Shown here: positions 1 through 9,962 of the stretch, one piece after another | Layout: the number at the start of each line of letters is the position of its first letter | How positions within the stretch are numbered: position 1 is the stretch's first letter | Source: Sanyastnella coralliicola | GTDB lineage: Bacteria > Bacteroidota > Bacteroidia > Flavobacteriales_D > Sanyastnellaceae | NCBI RefSeq assembly: GCF_030845195.1 | Contig: NZ_CP132543.1 | Span: forward strand, 1,381,501-1,445,500 | Length of the DNA stretch: 64,000 nucleotides | Direction of reading: 5' to 3' | Made by a program: the position numbers and the translations under genes | Notes under the pieces: generated by a model | What the model saw: only the letters and a program-made list of their open reading frames with translations | What the model was told of the DNA's origin: nothing | Database searches by the model: none

Positions 1-485
1 TAAAACACAGGGATTTCGCGAAGGTTCGGTTCTTCAAGCGGCGTAGCAAGAATACCAATGTCTAGAATGCCTTTCTGCAGGCGATCAATGATCTCAGCGC
101 TCTGAAGCTCGTGCACGGAGAGCTTGGTGTTTGGATGAGACTTCACGAAATCTCCGATAAAGAGCGGCAAGAGGTAAGGAGAAAGCGTAGGAATCACGCC
201 AATCGAATATTCACCATCAATACGATCTCGTTCCTTATTGACGAGTTCCTTGAGTTCGTCAATCTCACGAAGAATATGTCTGGCCTTCGAAATGAACAAT
301 TCACCCATGGGAGTGGGTTTAATTGGTTGTTTACTTCGATCAAAGAGCTGAAAGTTCATTTGATCTTCCAGCTTCTTTACTTGCAAGGTGAGGGTGGGTT
401 GAGCCACAGAACAACTCTGTGCAGCTTTAACGAAGTGACGATGGTTGTCGAGCGCAACAACATATTGCAATTGCTGGAGTGTCAT
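1..485 (-). CDS. oxyR: LysR-family regulator, OxyR-like (3' part outside window)
   Basis: The reverse strand from the ATG at 485 stays open to the window edge, giving 161 codons; the C-terminal half is missing. Translation begins MTLQQLQYVVALDNHRHF and has a winged helix-turn-helix over residues 1-60 (AAQSCSVAQPTLTLQVKKLE recognition region), then a linker helix and the start of the LysR periplasmic-binding-fold effector domain (about residue 88 onward). The head-to-head arrangement with katG, 136 bp apart, is the usual OxyR arrangement: a peroxide-sensing LysR protein that activates catalase-peroxidase. The redox cysteines expected near residues 200-210 lie outside the window, so the OxyR call rests on N-terminal similarity and context. 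The family call (LysR) is secure. Confidence 0.82.
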   Translation of the reverse strand, partial: MTLQQLQYVVALDNHRHFVKAAQSCSVAQPTLTLQVKKLEDQMNFQLFDRSKQPIKPTPMGELFISKARHILREIDELKELVNKERDRIDGEYSIGVIPTLSPYLLPLFIGDFVKSHPNTKLSVHELQSAEIIDRLQKGILDIGILATPLEEPNLREIPVF

Positions 486-490
486 GCCTA

Positions 491-511
491 TATATTTATA
501 CTGTAAATATA
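491..511. promoter_or_regulatory. Inverted repeat, candidate LysR/OxyR operator
   Basis: A perfect 8-bp inverted repeat, TATATTTA (491-498) and TAAATATA (504-511), is separated by 5 bp. It lies between the divergent oxyR-like and katG genes, just upstream of the regulator's start codon and about 20-40 bp upstream of the katG -33 box. AT-rich dyads of this size and position are typical LysR-type autoregulatory/activator sites. The assignment is inferred from position and symmetry only. Confidence 0.45.
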
Positions 512-528
512 CGTATTGTGATTATCTA

Positions 529-2808
<2,280 letters not shown>

Positions 2809-2834
2809 GCTTGCTTACTTTCAACTGATCCAAA

Positions 2835-2863
2835 GGGCTGTCTAAAAAGACGGCCCTTTTTTT
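2835..2863 (+). terminator. Rho-independent terminator of katG
   Basis: GGGCTGTCT (2835-2843), loop AAAA, AGACGGCCC (2848-2856) forms a 9-bp stem with one G-U pair, followed by seven T. It lies 26 bp after the katG stop. Confidence 0.88.
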
Positions 2864-2925
2864 GTGCTTGGTTTTTGGTGCTTGGTATTTGGTTTTTAGT
2901 ACTAAGAACTAAAGACTAAAAACCC
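2864..2925. repeat. Low-complexity intergenic repeat with a 10-bp hairpin
   Basis: Between the katG terminator and the ybbR stop is a degenerate series of GCTTGGT/TTTTTGG words and then ACTAAGAACT/AAAGACTAAAAA words. GGTTTTTAGT (2891-2900) and ACTAAAAACC (2915-2924) are perfect inverted repeats with a 14-nt loop. It could end leftward transcription from the ybbR side, but there is no T-run. It is more likely a short intergenic repeat of the type seen at 9588-9962. Confidence 0.55.
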
Positions 2926-2926
2926 C

Positions 2927-3886
2927 TCATCTAATAATCAAGAATTCTACACGCCCTGGCTCGATAACCAAGTCTTTTAGCCCGGGAGGGTATTGCTCGA
3001 GACGGAGGGCCACACGTTGTTTTCCGGATTCTGCGAGCTCAATCAAACTTTCCGTATCACATACAACCTTAAAGTCGTCAGGGGAGAAGGCCTCGGCCAT
3101 GCTTCCAGCACTAATGAATCCAACTTCAACACTGTCTGGGAAGAAGCTGATTGACCTAACTCCAGAGATTTTAGGCGCCGTGATACCCACAGTGATACTC
3201 GCATTGATTAATCGGTCTGTTGACCATGAAACAGACACCGATTCCGCGCTAGCGTTAACCCCTGGAGGAAGATTCAACGTAAGCTCTTGTTCACCGTTAC
3301 CGTCGATGGTAAGCACTTCGGTATGGACGAACTGCATCGTGTCAAGAATAAGGCTCGGACCTTCAAGAACAACTTCAGATGGCGTTGGACGAAGTTGACT
3401 TTTCAGTCTGTTCTGATCTGGATTGGCCAATTCAAAATCAACCATTACCGGAATCGTGCGTTGATTTATTGTGCTCAGGACAAAGCGAAGAGAATCTGGA
3501 CGAATCGCAACGATGTTACGATCATTTCCGACGATGCGCAGTAGTTCACTTCGAAGTCGAGAAGTTTCAAGAGCTGAGCGTCCGGTACCGTAAACAGAGG
3601 CGTCAATAGGTACATCAACTGCACGCTCACGCTTGAAATAGCGCTGTCCAAGAATCCCAAACCCTGTAGAATTCACTTCTACTTCGAGGTACTCAGTCTC
3701 TGCAGAGACGAGCTTCGTTTGATCGTCCTGAAGTTGATAAGCAACGGGAACTTGAATGATGTCAGTAGCGTCTTCAGTCAGTGATCGAAGGAGCCAGATT
3801 ACTCCAGCGATCAAGATGCACACGATCAACGCGCGGACATCGCTCCGATCCATTCCACGAAGGATATTTCGAAAGCGATCGGCCAC
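2927..3886 (-). CDS. YbbR-like domain protein (CdaR-like), membrane anchored
   Basis: 319 aa with one N-terminal membrane segment (about residues 18-35, ALIVCILIAGVIWLL) followed by an extracytoplasmic part built of YbbR-type beta repeats. In Firmicutes YbbR/CdaR regulates the cyclic-di-AMP synthase CdaA. In Bacteroidetes its role is not established, and no cdaA is visible here. The start codon is GTG at 3886; a second possible start is ATG 3853. It is the last gene of the dehydrogenase-nusB-DUF1573-yajC operon, 6 bp behind yajC. In many relatives coaE follows ybbR, but here the region ends at katG. Confidence 0.82.
   Translation of the reverse strand: MADRFRNILRGMDRSDVRALIVCILIAGVIWLLRSLTEDATDIIQVPVAYQLQDDQTKLVSAETEYLEVEVNSTGFGILGQRYFKRERAVDVPIDASVYGTGRSALETSRLRSELLRIVGNDRNIVAIRPDSLRFVLSTINQRTIPVMVDFELANPDQNRLKSQLRPTPSEVVLEGPSLILDTMQFVHTEVLTIDGNGEQELTLNLPPGVNASAESVSVSWSTDRLINASITVGITAPKISGVRSISFFPDSVEVGFISAGSMAEAFSPDDFKVVCDTESLIELAESGKQRVALRLEQYPPGLKDLVIEPGRVEFLIIR
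3242..3254 (+). repeat. 13-bp dispersed motif TTCCGCGCTAGCG, exact copy
   Basis: Exact copy antisense to the ybbR-like gene; the gene reads NASAES across it. Confidence 0.85.
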
Positions 3887-3892
3887 TTTGAC

Positions 3893-4225
3893 CTAGCTAT
3901 TCTGCTGCATGTCCTGCTCGCTCACCGTCTGGTTTGGAGAGATTGCAGAACGCTCAACGCGCATTTTACCTTGTTCGATCGAGATCACCACAGTCTTTTC
4001 ATTCATCTCCACGATCTTACCGTGAACTCCGCCGATGGTAACGACCTTATCACCTTTAGAAAGTGATTCACGGAACTTCTTCGCTTCTTTCTGACGCTTC
4101 ATTTGCGGACGAAGCATGAAGAAGTACATGATGATGAACATACCTCCAAGGAGGATAAGGAACTGGTATGGATTTCCTTCTGGAGCAGCTTCTGCTTGAA
4201 GGAGGATGGTGAGCAGGTTGGTCAT
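3893..4225 (-). CDS. yajC: Preprotein translocase subunit YajC
   Basis: 110 aa with a single N-terminal transmembrane helix (about residues 18-40, YQFLILLGGMFIIMYFFMLRP) followed by the YajC signature RPQMKRQKEAKKFRESLSKG and a small cytoplasmic beta domain (GDKVVTIGGVHGKIVEM). YajC associates with SecDF in the inner membrane and assists Sec export. It lies 2 bp behind the DUF1573 gene, in the order nusB-DUF1573-yajC that recurs in Bacteroidetes. Confidence 0.94.
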   Translation of the reverse strand: MTNLLTILLQAEAAPEGNPYQFLILLGGMFIIMYFFMLRPQMKRQKEAKKFRESLSKGDKVVTIGGVHGKIVEMNEKTVVISIEQGKMRVERSAISPNQTVSEQDMQQNS

Positions 4226-4227
4226 AT

Positions 4228-4680
4228 TTACTGGCTATTCGGACCGACAACCACGCCGGTCATGTAGATTAAGTTCTTAGTAGGTACGGTATTGGCTAGA
4301 ACGGTGATCTTTTTGCGTTGTGAACCCTCACGCTTTGAGCTATTGAATTCAACAACGATTTCTCCGTTTTCACCTGGTTGGATTGGTTCTTTCGGCCAAT
4401 CCTTCATTACGGTACATCCGCAAGTAGATTCCACCTTAGAAATCAGTAGGGGAGCATCACCCGTATTTTCAAATTCGAAGTTGTGTCTAACAACTTCTCC
4501 TTCTGCAATGGTTCCGTAATCAAATTCGGGAACGTCAAAAGTGATTTCCGGGAGTTTCGTATCAGCGCCTTCGCCAGAAGCTGATGAAGGAATATTGATC
4601 ATGTCAGTATTGACTCCATCATCACTTGATTCGCAAGCGAAAAGGAACACAGCTAGGGATATGATCAGTAGGTATCTCAT
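4228..4680 (-). CDS. DUF1573 domain lipoprotein
   Basis: 150 aa. It has a lipoprotein signal peptide with lipobox LFAC at residues 13-16, then a Ser/Asp-rich linker, then an Ig-like DUF1573 domain (FDYGTIAEGEVVRHNFEFENTG, residues about 55-145). The domain holds the CGCTV motif common to the family. Function unknown; it is predicted to sit in the envelope, anchored by its lipid. The ATG overlaps the nusB stop codon by one base (TAATG), so translation is probably coupled. Confidence 0.85.
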   Translation of the reverse strand: MRYLLIISLAVFLFACESSDDGVNTDMINIPSSASGEGADTKLPEITFDVPEFDYGTIAEGEVVRHNFEFENTGDAPLLISKVESTCGCTVMKDWPKEPIQPGENGEIVVEFNSSKREGSQRKKITVLANTVPTKNLIYMTGVVVGPNSQ

Positions 4681-5627
4681 TATTGAAGTAAGCCTCTTCC
4701 GATCTTCTTGATGACTCCGTCTTCCTTTAGTTTGGCAAACAGTTGATCAAGAACACCATTGATGAATCCGTTACTCTTAGGTGTGCTGTAGTATTTCGAG
4801 AGTTCGATGTACTCGTTGAGGGTAACTTTCAACGGAACCGTCTCGAAAGTACGTGCCTCCGCAAGCGCCATCTTCATGAGGATGGTATCAAGCGATGCGA
4901 TGCGTTCGATTTCCCAGTTTTTCGTCGACTCCTGAATGAACTTCTCGTTCTCTTCTCCTTGACTGAGTGTCTTTACGAAGAGGTTCTTTGCAAATTCAAG
5001 CTCTTCGTCATCGCTAGAATCCCATAATTCTAGAAGATTCACGTCATCGTCTCCATCACTGATGGTTTTGATCGTTTTAATCGTCATTGATGAAACGATG
5101 TCTAGGTCATCATTCCAGAAGATGCTTTTCTCCTCGAAGAAATCATGAAGTAGTTCAACGTTGATCATATGGCGTTTGAAGAAACGAAGCAGGAACTCAC
5201 GGTCGTGATCAAAACCACGCTCGTCGCTTTCCATGTACTCCTTGTAGTCTTCCGTCTCGATCAAGTCTTTAAAGACCTTCTTTACAAGCTCTTTCTGATC
5301 AGCCCAGCTAACACCAGTGTCGTCTGCCGCCTTCTTGAGAGATTTGCTATGCACTAGCGTGCGAATCACTCGGTTGGTAACAAACTTCGTGTTTGGGTGC
5401 AGGTCTTCCTGAGTAGGAAGCTTCTTGTTTTTACCGGCTTCGATCTTTTCAATCGCAGCTCCTTGCATCTCAATGATGAGGGAGAAGAGGTAGATGTACA
5501 TTTCATACATCTTGTCAAATGAGAAGAACAACGCTTCTTGCGACTTCTTCACATCTCCTTCGCCTTCAGTGTAATGGGCGTACAATGCCTGCATCACTTT
5601 GATGCGAATATGCCTGCGGTTTAGCAT
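4680..5627 (-). CDS. nusB: Transcription antitermination factor NusB (long Bacteroidetes form)
   Basis: 315 aa, about twice the E. coli protein. The N-terminus MLNRRHIRIKVMQALYAH is the typical Bacteroidetes start. The conserved all-helical NusB core is in the C-terminal half (about residues 170-305), with the family motif ENEKFIQESTKNWEIERI and LNEYIELSKYYST. NusB binds boxA RNA with NusE and supports rRNA antitermination. The N-terminal extension of about 150 residues is seen across Bacteroidetes. It lies 23 bp behind the dehydrogenase gene, so co-transcription is likely. Confidence 0.92.
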   Translation of the reverse strand: MLNRRHIRIKVMQALYAHYTEGEGDVKKSQEALFFSFDKMYEMYIYLFSLIIEMQGAAIEKIEAGKNKKLPTQEDLHPNTKFVTNRVIRTLVHSKSLKKAADDTGVSWADQKELVKKVFKDLIETEDYKEYMESDERGFDHDREFLLRFFKRHMINVELLHDFFEEKSIFWNDDLDIVSSMTIKTIKTISDGDDDVNLLELWDSSDDEELEFAKNLFVKTLSQGEENEKFIQESTKNWEIERIASLDTILMKMALAEARTFETVPLKVTLNEYIELSKYYSTPKSNGFINGVLDQLFAKLKEDGVIKKIGRGLLQ

Positions 5628-5650
5628 GGGTGGTTGAGCTTAAGTTTTTG

Positions 5651-6760
5651 TTAGTAGGTCAGCTTCACTTTTCCAATCGCTTTGATTCTAGCTTCCGCTA
5701 GTTCATTCGCTGCTTGGTAACTTGGAATACCAAGGTCAGCAGAGCGTTTGAAGATTTCAAGTGTTGTGTTATAAATTTCTTCAGTTTGAGAGAGCGCCGC
5801 ATCGCGGTTGTATCCAGTAACTTCCCAGTAGCAGTTGATGATACCACCGGCATTCACAAGATAATCAGGTGCGTAGAGGATACCGCGTTCACGAACGATT
5901 TGTCCGTGCTTTGATTCATTGGCCAGCTGGTTGTTTGCTGCTCCACAGATAATGGTACAGTTCAAACGCTCTAGCGTTTCATCATTCACAGTTGCTCCTA
6001 GCGCACAAGGTGCATAGATGTCCATATCAACATCGTAGATATCATCAGGCGCTACGGCTGTAACTCCAAATTTCTCTACGAGTTTCTGGATAGAAGGCTG
6101 GTGGATGTCAGTAATCGTTACGATAGCCTTTTCACTCACCAAGTGCTCCACAAGGTAGGCGCCTACGTGGCCTACACCTTGCACTGCAACTTTCTTTCCC
6201 TCTAGGCTGTCGCTGCCCCAACGTTGCTTAGCTGCAGCTTTCATACCCATGTAAACACCATAAGCCGTTACAGGAGATGGATCTCCTGAACCGCCCATAT
6301 ATTCTGGTAGACCGGCAACGTGCTTTGTTTCCAAAGCAACGTATTCCATGTCTTTCGTTGTAATACCTACGTCTTCAGCCGTGATGTATTTACCACCGAG
6401 GCTATTGACGAATTTTCCGAAGCGACGAAATAGTGCTTCTGATTTTTGAGTTCGGCTATCGCCGATGATCACTGCTTTTCCACCACCAAGATTGAGGCCG
6501 GCTAGCGCAGACTTGTAGGTCATACCGCGGCTCAAACGCAATACGTCTTTCAACGCATCCGCTTCTGAGGCGTAATTCCACATACGAGTACCTCCGAGGC
6601 TAGGGCCTAGAGTTGTATTGTGTACTGCGATAATTGCTTTTAATCCTGTTGCCTGATCTTGGCAGAAGAGCACTTGCTCGTGATCATAAGTTGACATCTG
6701 TTCGATGACAGCTGCGGTTGCATTTGATGTTGCCGCTTCATTTGAATTCACTCCGATCAT
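5651..6760 (-). CDS. Glu/Leu/Phe/Val dehydrogenase (leucine dehydrogenase type)
   Basis: 369 aa, NAD-dependent oxidative deamination of a branched-chain or related amino acid in the cytoplasm. The substrate-binding and catalytic segment GPSLGGTRMW and LNLGGGKAVI (catalytic lysine) lies in the first third. The Rossmann dinucleotide fold GVGHVGAYLVEHL is in the middle, and NAGGIINCYWE near the C-terminus. Length and motifs fit leucine dehydrogenase better than hexameric glutamate dehydrogenase (about 450 aa), but substrate cannot be read from sequence. The first gene of a five-gene leftward operon. The first 20 or so residues before MSTYDHEQV are low-complexity and the true start might be there. 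Confidence 0.9.
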   Translation of the reverse strand: MIGVNSNEAATSNATAAVIEQMSTYDHEQVLFCQDQATGLKAIIAVHNTTLGPSLGGTRMWNYASEADALKDVLRLSRGMTYKSALAGLNLGGGKAVIIGDSRTQKSEALFRRFGKFVNSLGGKYITAEDVGITTKDMEYVALETKHVAGLPEYMGGSGDPSPVTAYGVYMGMKAAAKQRWGSDSLEGKKVAVQGVGHVGAYLVEHLVSEKAIVTITDIHQPSIQKLVEKFGVTAVAPDDIYDVDMDIYAPCALGATVNDETLERLNCTIICGAANNQLANESKHGQIVRERGILYAPDYLVNAGGIINCYWEVTGYNRDAALSQTEEIYNTTLEIFKRSADLGIPSYQAANELAEARIKAIGKVKLTY

Positions 6761-6798
6761 TTCCTTGCAGATTTGTGGTCACGTTTACCACGCGACGG

Positions 6799-6806
6799 CA
6801 AAATTA
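6799..6806 (-). promoter_or_regulatory. -7 box of the dehydrogenase-nusB-yajC operon
   Basis: Reverse-strand TAATTTTG is an exact TAnnTTTG match, 38 bp upstream of the dehydrogenase ATG. No clear TTTG -33 box is found at 19-22 bp; a TTGTG lies in roughly the right place. Confidence 0.5.
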
Positions 6807-6914
6807 CAGCTTTTAATGAGGTGGACACAACACTAGCGATAAAGAGTTGTTACAATTTCTGCTAATATTCTCCATTTCAGAGGGCTGAATAATGAATGCC
6901 TCACGAACATGAAC

Positions 6915-6922
6915 TACTTTTG
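6915..6922 (+). promoter_or_regulatory. -7 box directly before the DUF4249 gene
   Basis: TACTTTTG is an exact TAnnTTTG box ending 4 nt before the ATG at 6927. Transcription would start at or next to the start codon, so the mRNA is probably leaderless. The box also argues against the in-frame ATG at 6909. Confidence 0.5.
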
Positions 6923-6926
6923 CACT

Positions 6927-7922
6927 ATGCGTCGGAACCTCAATATTCTCGTGCTTTTCAGCTTAGCAACACTCTTCTTTCTAGCTTCTTGTGAGAAAGA
7001 GATTGAAGTAGACCTACCTGCGGCTACACCACGTATGGTCGTAGAAGGCAGCATAGAGCAAGGACAGCCGCCTATTGTATTCCTGACGATGAGTCAAGCT
7101 TACTTTGATCCCATTGATCTCAATGCGTATCAAGAGTTGATTGTACGCGATGCAGATGTTTACGTAACGTCGAACGGCAATCAAGTACAGCTCGATCTTA
7201 TCTGCTCAAGTGATGTCCCTGAGGAGCTTCTGCCGGCGGTGTCTGAATTGACTGGTTTCACAGAAGAAGAGCTAGCGTTGATTGACATCTGTTTGTACAC
7301 CACCTTTGACGAATCCATATGGGGAGTTCCAGGGAATACCTATGATTTACGTATCGAACGTGGAGAAGATCTGTTGACCTCACGAACGAAAATCAATACT
7401 CCAATTGCCCTTGACAGCGCTTGGTTTCGAATTCCAGGCAATCCTGATCCGGATGACTCGCTTGGTTTTGCCTTCGCCATCCTGACTGATCCTGATACCC
7501 TAGGGAATGCTTACCGTTGGTTTGCTCGTCGTGTGAATACTTATCCTGCATGGTCTGAAAATGCGGGTGAAGTCAAAGACGCGAATTACATTGCCCCATT
7601 GGGTAGCGCTACTGACGATGCCTTTTTTAATGGCTTAAGTTTTGAATTCGGTTACTTCCGTGGAACCGCTCCCGGATCAAATAAGGAGGATGACTTCAAT
7701 GCCGAGGCAGGATATTTCAAAGTTGGGGATACCATTGCTATCCGTGGCACCGTTATTGATCGTGGAGCATTTGATTATATCATCAGCTTTGAAGATCAAG
7801 TTGCTACCCAGGGATCACCGTTTGCATCCCCAGCAAACATTCGGACAAACATCGAAGGAGGTTTGGGTGCTTGGATTGGCTACGGAGCTTCGTACGATAC
7901 GATCATTTGCGCTGCGCCTTGA
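6927..7922 (+). CDS. DUF4249 family lipoprotein
   Basis: 331 aa. Lipoprotein signal peptide MRRNLNILVLFSLATLFFLASC (lipobox LASC), then EKEIEVDLP and a beta-rich body typical of DUF4249. In other Bacteroidetes DUF4249 lipoproteins often neighbour TonB-dependent receptors, but none is adjacent here. Molecular function unknown. Start chosen at 6927 rather than 6909 because the upstream promoter box overlaps the longer form. The gene is followed 45 bp later by the MuiA-like gene on the same strand. Confidence 0.8.
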   Translation: MRRNLNILVLFSLATLFFLASCEKEIEVDLPAATPRMVVEGSIEQGQPPIVFLTMSQAYFDPIDLNAYQELIVRDADVYVTSNGNQVQLDLICSSDVPEELLPAVSELTGFTEEELALIDICLYTTFDESIWGVPGNTYDLRIERGEDLLTSRTKINTPIALDSAWFRIPGNPDPDDSLGFAFAILTDPDTLGNAYRWFARRVNTYPAWSENAGEVKDANYIAPLGSATDDAFFNGLSFEFGYFRGTAPGSNKEDDFNAEAGYFKVGDTIAIRGTVIDRGAFDYIISFEDQVATQGSPFASPANIRTNIEGGLGAWIGYGASYDTIICAAP

Positions 7923-7967
7923 TAGCGCCGGAATTATTTTCCACCTTGTCACCGATAATACACCTTT

Positions 7968-9587
7968 ATGAAGATCGCTTCACCATTTCTCATGGCGGTA
8001 CTTTTCGCCATCACCCCATATTTCGTTGGGGCTCAAACCAATGTCAATAGTCAAATCGATGAAGTCACTGTGTACCTCGACGGAGCAGTAGTAGAACGTT
8101 CAGGGACTGTCAACCTGAAGGCTGGACCAAACGAGCTTCGCTTTAGTGGAATCACGCAGTACATCTATCCGAATAGCCTACAGGCCGCGGGCGGAGACAA
8201 CTACGTCATCACCAGTGTTAGTTTCCAAGTCGACCGAGACGCACAGGCACGCTACCCGGCACATATTGAAGCGAAGCGAGATAGTTTGGATGATGCTCAA
8301 TTTGACAAGCGAGCAAAGCAAGCCTTGCGAGAGACGTTCCAAGAGGAATTGCTATTGCTTCAGCAGAACCGATCAATCAATGGCAATCAAAACGTCTTGT
8401 TGGTTGAAGACATCGAAGAAATGGCTGATTTCTACCGTGAACGCATCAAAGAGATCAAATACAAGATTCTTGAGCTAGAAGATGAAGAGCAAGACTTGGT
8501 GATGCTCGTTTCTCGTCTTCAACGTGAGCTTCAAGACTTTAATGCGAATCGTCCGCTCAACGTGGGAGAGATCATTGTGAAGCTTGATGCGAAGAAAGCA
8601 GGGAACGTGAACTTGGGCGTAAGCTACTACGTAACGCAGGCAGGCTGGATTCCTATGTACGATTTGCGCTCAAAGAATACAGATTCACCGGTTGAACTGA
8701 CCTTCCGAGCGAAAGTTCGTCAAGGAACGGGCAATGATTGGGATAATGTCAAGTTGAACCTTTCAAGTGGTAATCCAAGTATTGGTGGAAATCCGCCGGC
8801 GTTAAGTCCTTGGTATCTCTATTTACAACAAGCGTACAAAAGCAATGGTAGAAGATATAAAAGTGCTTCAAAGGCTTGGGAGAATCCGGCAGAAGGGGCG
8901 TACGAAAGAATGGAAGAAGACGCAGAAGGCATCGTATACAGCTTGGAGCCAGGAAACGTCGCCATGGTCAACGAACGATTGATTTCCACTGAATTCAACT
9001 TGACGGTCCCTTACGACATTCCTAGCTCGAATCAGTTCCAAGAAGTGCAAATGCAAACCATATCATTGAACGCTGATTACCGCCATTTCGCCGTTCCTAA
9101 ATTGAATACGGATGCCTATCTCACTGCTGACGTTGTGAATTGGCAGCAGTATAGTCTTTTACCTGGAGAAGCTTCCATATACTTTGAGGGTGACTATGTA
9201 GGCACTTCTTACATTGATCCGTATCAAACAACGGATACTTTGCAGCTTTCAATGGGAAGAGATCCAGGTGTGATCATCGACCATGAACAGATCAAGGAGT
9301 TCTGTAAGACCTCTACTTTCGGAGGGAAGAAAACAACCACAAAAGCGCACAAGATCACGGTGATGAACACGCGTCCAACAGCAGTAACTCTTCGCTTAGA
9401 AGATCAGTTACCTCTCACCACAGACGAAGACATCACCATCGAAGCCACAGAGCTTTCAGGTGGCCAGCACGACCTTGAAACAGGTAAAGTGACTTGGGAT
9501 CTTGAACTAGCGCCAGGAGAGAGCAAAGAGATTATCATTTCGTTTACGGTTAAATATCCGAGAAAGAAGCCGATAGCGAACCTCTGA
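7968..9587 (+). CDS. DUF4139 / mucoidy inhibitor MuiA-family protein
   Basis: 539 aa with a signal peptide (MKIASPFLMAVLFAITPYFVGAQ). The N-terminal DUF4140-type segment VTVYLDGAVVERSG lies at about residues 33-120, followed by a long charged coiled coil (about residues 110-205, REFTQEELLLLQ to LQRELQDF). The C-terminal DUF4139 beta domain (about 215-539) contains the hallmark VSYYVTQAGWIPMYDLR and ends in LELAPGESKEI. The family is named after a locus affecting mucoid phenotype; the biochemical role is unknown. Predicted periplasmic or outer surface. Probably co-transcribed with the DUF4249 gene. Confidence 0.88.
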   Translation: MKIASPFLMAVLFAITPYFVGAQTNVNSQIDEVTVYLDGAVVERSGTVNLKAGPNELRFSGITQYIYPNSLQAAGGDNYVITSVSFQVDRDAQARYPAHIEAKRDSLDDAQFDKRAKQALRETFQEELLLLQQNRSINGNQNVLLVEDIEEMADFYRERIKEIKYKILELEDEEQDLVMLVSRLQRELQDFNANRPLNVGEIIVKLDAKKAGNVNLGVSYYVTQAGWIPMYDLRSKNTDSPVELTFRAKVRQGTGNDWDNVKLNLSSGNPSIGGNPPALSPWYLYLQQAYKSNGRRYKSASKAWENPAEGAYERMEEDAEGIVYSLEPGNVAMVNERLISTEFNLTVPYDIPSSNQFQEVQMQTISLNADYRHFAVPKLNTDAYLTADVVNWQQYSLLPGEASIYFEGDYVGTSYIDPYQTTDTLQLSMGRDPGVIIDHEQIKEFCKTSTFGGKKTTTKAHKITVMNTRPTAVTLRLEDQLPLTTDEDITIEATELSGGQHDLETGKVTWDLELAPGESKEIIISFTVKYPRKKPIANL

Positions 9588-9655
9588 TCGGTGTCCGGCG
9601 TCCGGCGTCCGGCGTCCGGCGGCCGTTGGGTGACGCTATGATGAAGATTGAATTG

Positions 9656-9685
9656 AGCCTCCGCAGTTTGTGGGGGCTTTTTTTT
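9656..9685 (+). terminator. Terminator of the DUF4249-MuiA unit
   Basis: AGCCTCCGCA (9656-9665), loop GTT, TGTGGGGGCT (9669-9678) pairs over 10 bp with two G-U pairs, then seven T. Confidence 0.85.
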
Positions 9686-9881
9686 ATCCGGCGTCCGGCA
9701 TCCGGCGTCCGTTTCTTTTGGGCGAAAGGGCTAAATGGCTAAATGGCGAAATGTGACTTCTGTTCTATAGATGCTGATTAAGTGAGTTTTGATCGACTTT
9801 CATTTGCTCACTTTTGAGGCAGAAATACCTTTTTCCGCAATCCGCAATCCGCAATCCGCAATCCGCATTCCTTGAAAAAAG

Positions 9882-9904
9882 AAAAACCCCGCATAACGCG
9901 AGGT
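9882..9904 (-). terminator. Terminator of the leftward PDZ gene
   Basis: On the reverse strand ACCTCGC, loop GTTAT, GCGGGGT, then TTTT. The stem is 7 bp (9886-9892 with 9898-9904) with one T-G pair, 58 bp past the PDZ gene stop. Confidence 0.75.
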
Positions 9905-9962
9905 CTTCCTTCAAAAATTGCATGATAAAACCGGATGCCGAATGCCGGACGCCGGAAAAGGA

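Larger units (their letters stand above)
9588..9962. repeat. Intergenic region of 7-bp GC-rich repeat units, no gene
   Basis: This 375-bp gap between convergent genes holds several short arrays. They are GTCCGGC repeated about four times from 9593, TCCGGCG/TCCGGCA units at 9686-9710, CTAAATGG/CGAAATG at 9731-9752, AATCCGC repeated about four to five times at 9838-9868, and ATGCCGG-like units at 9934-9957. All units are 7-8 bp. Two terminators (listed separately) lie inside. No ORF, tRNA or CRISPR-like spacer structure is visible. Confidence 0.8.

Noticed and set aside
111-506. Open frame of 131 codons on the + strand opposite the regulator
   Set aside because: Antisense to the LysR-family gene, whose reverse-strand translation is a clear HTH regulator; no family features.
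9838-9868. AATCCGC repeat run as a CRISPR or integration site
   Set aside because: Units are only 7 bp, contiguous, with no spacers and no cas genes or integrase nearby.
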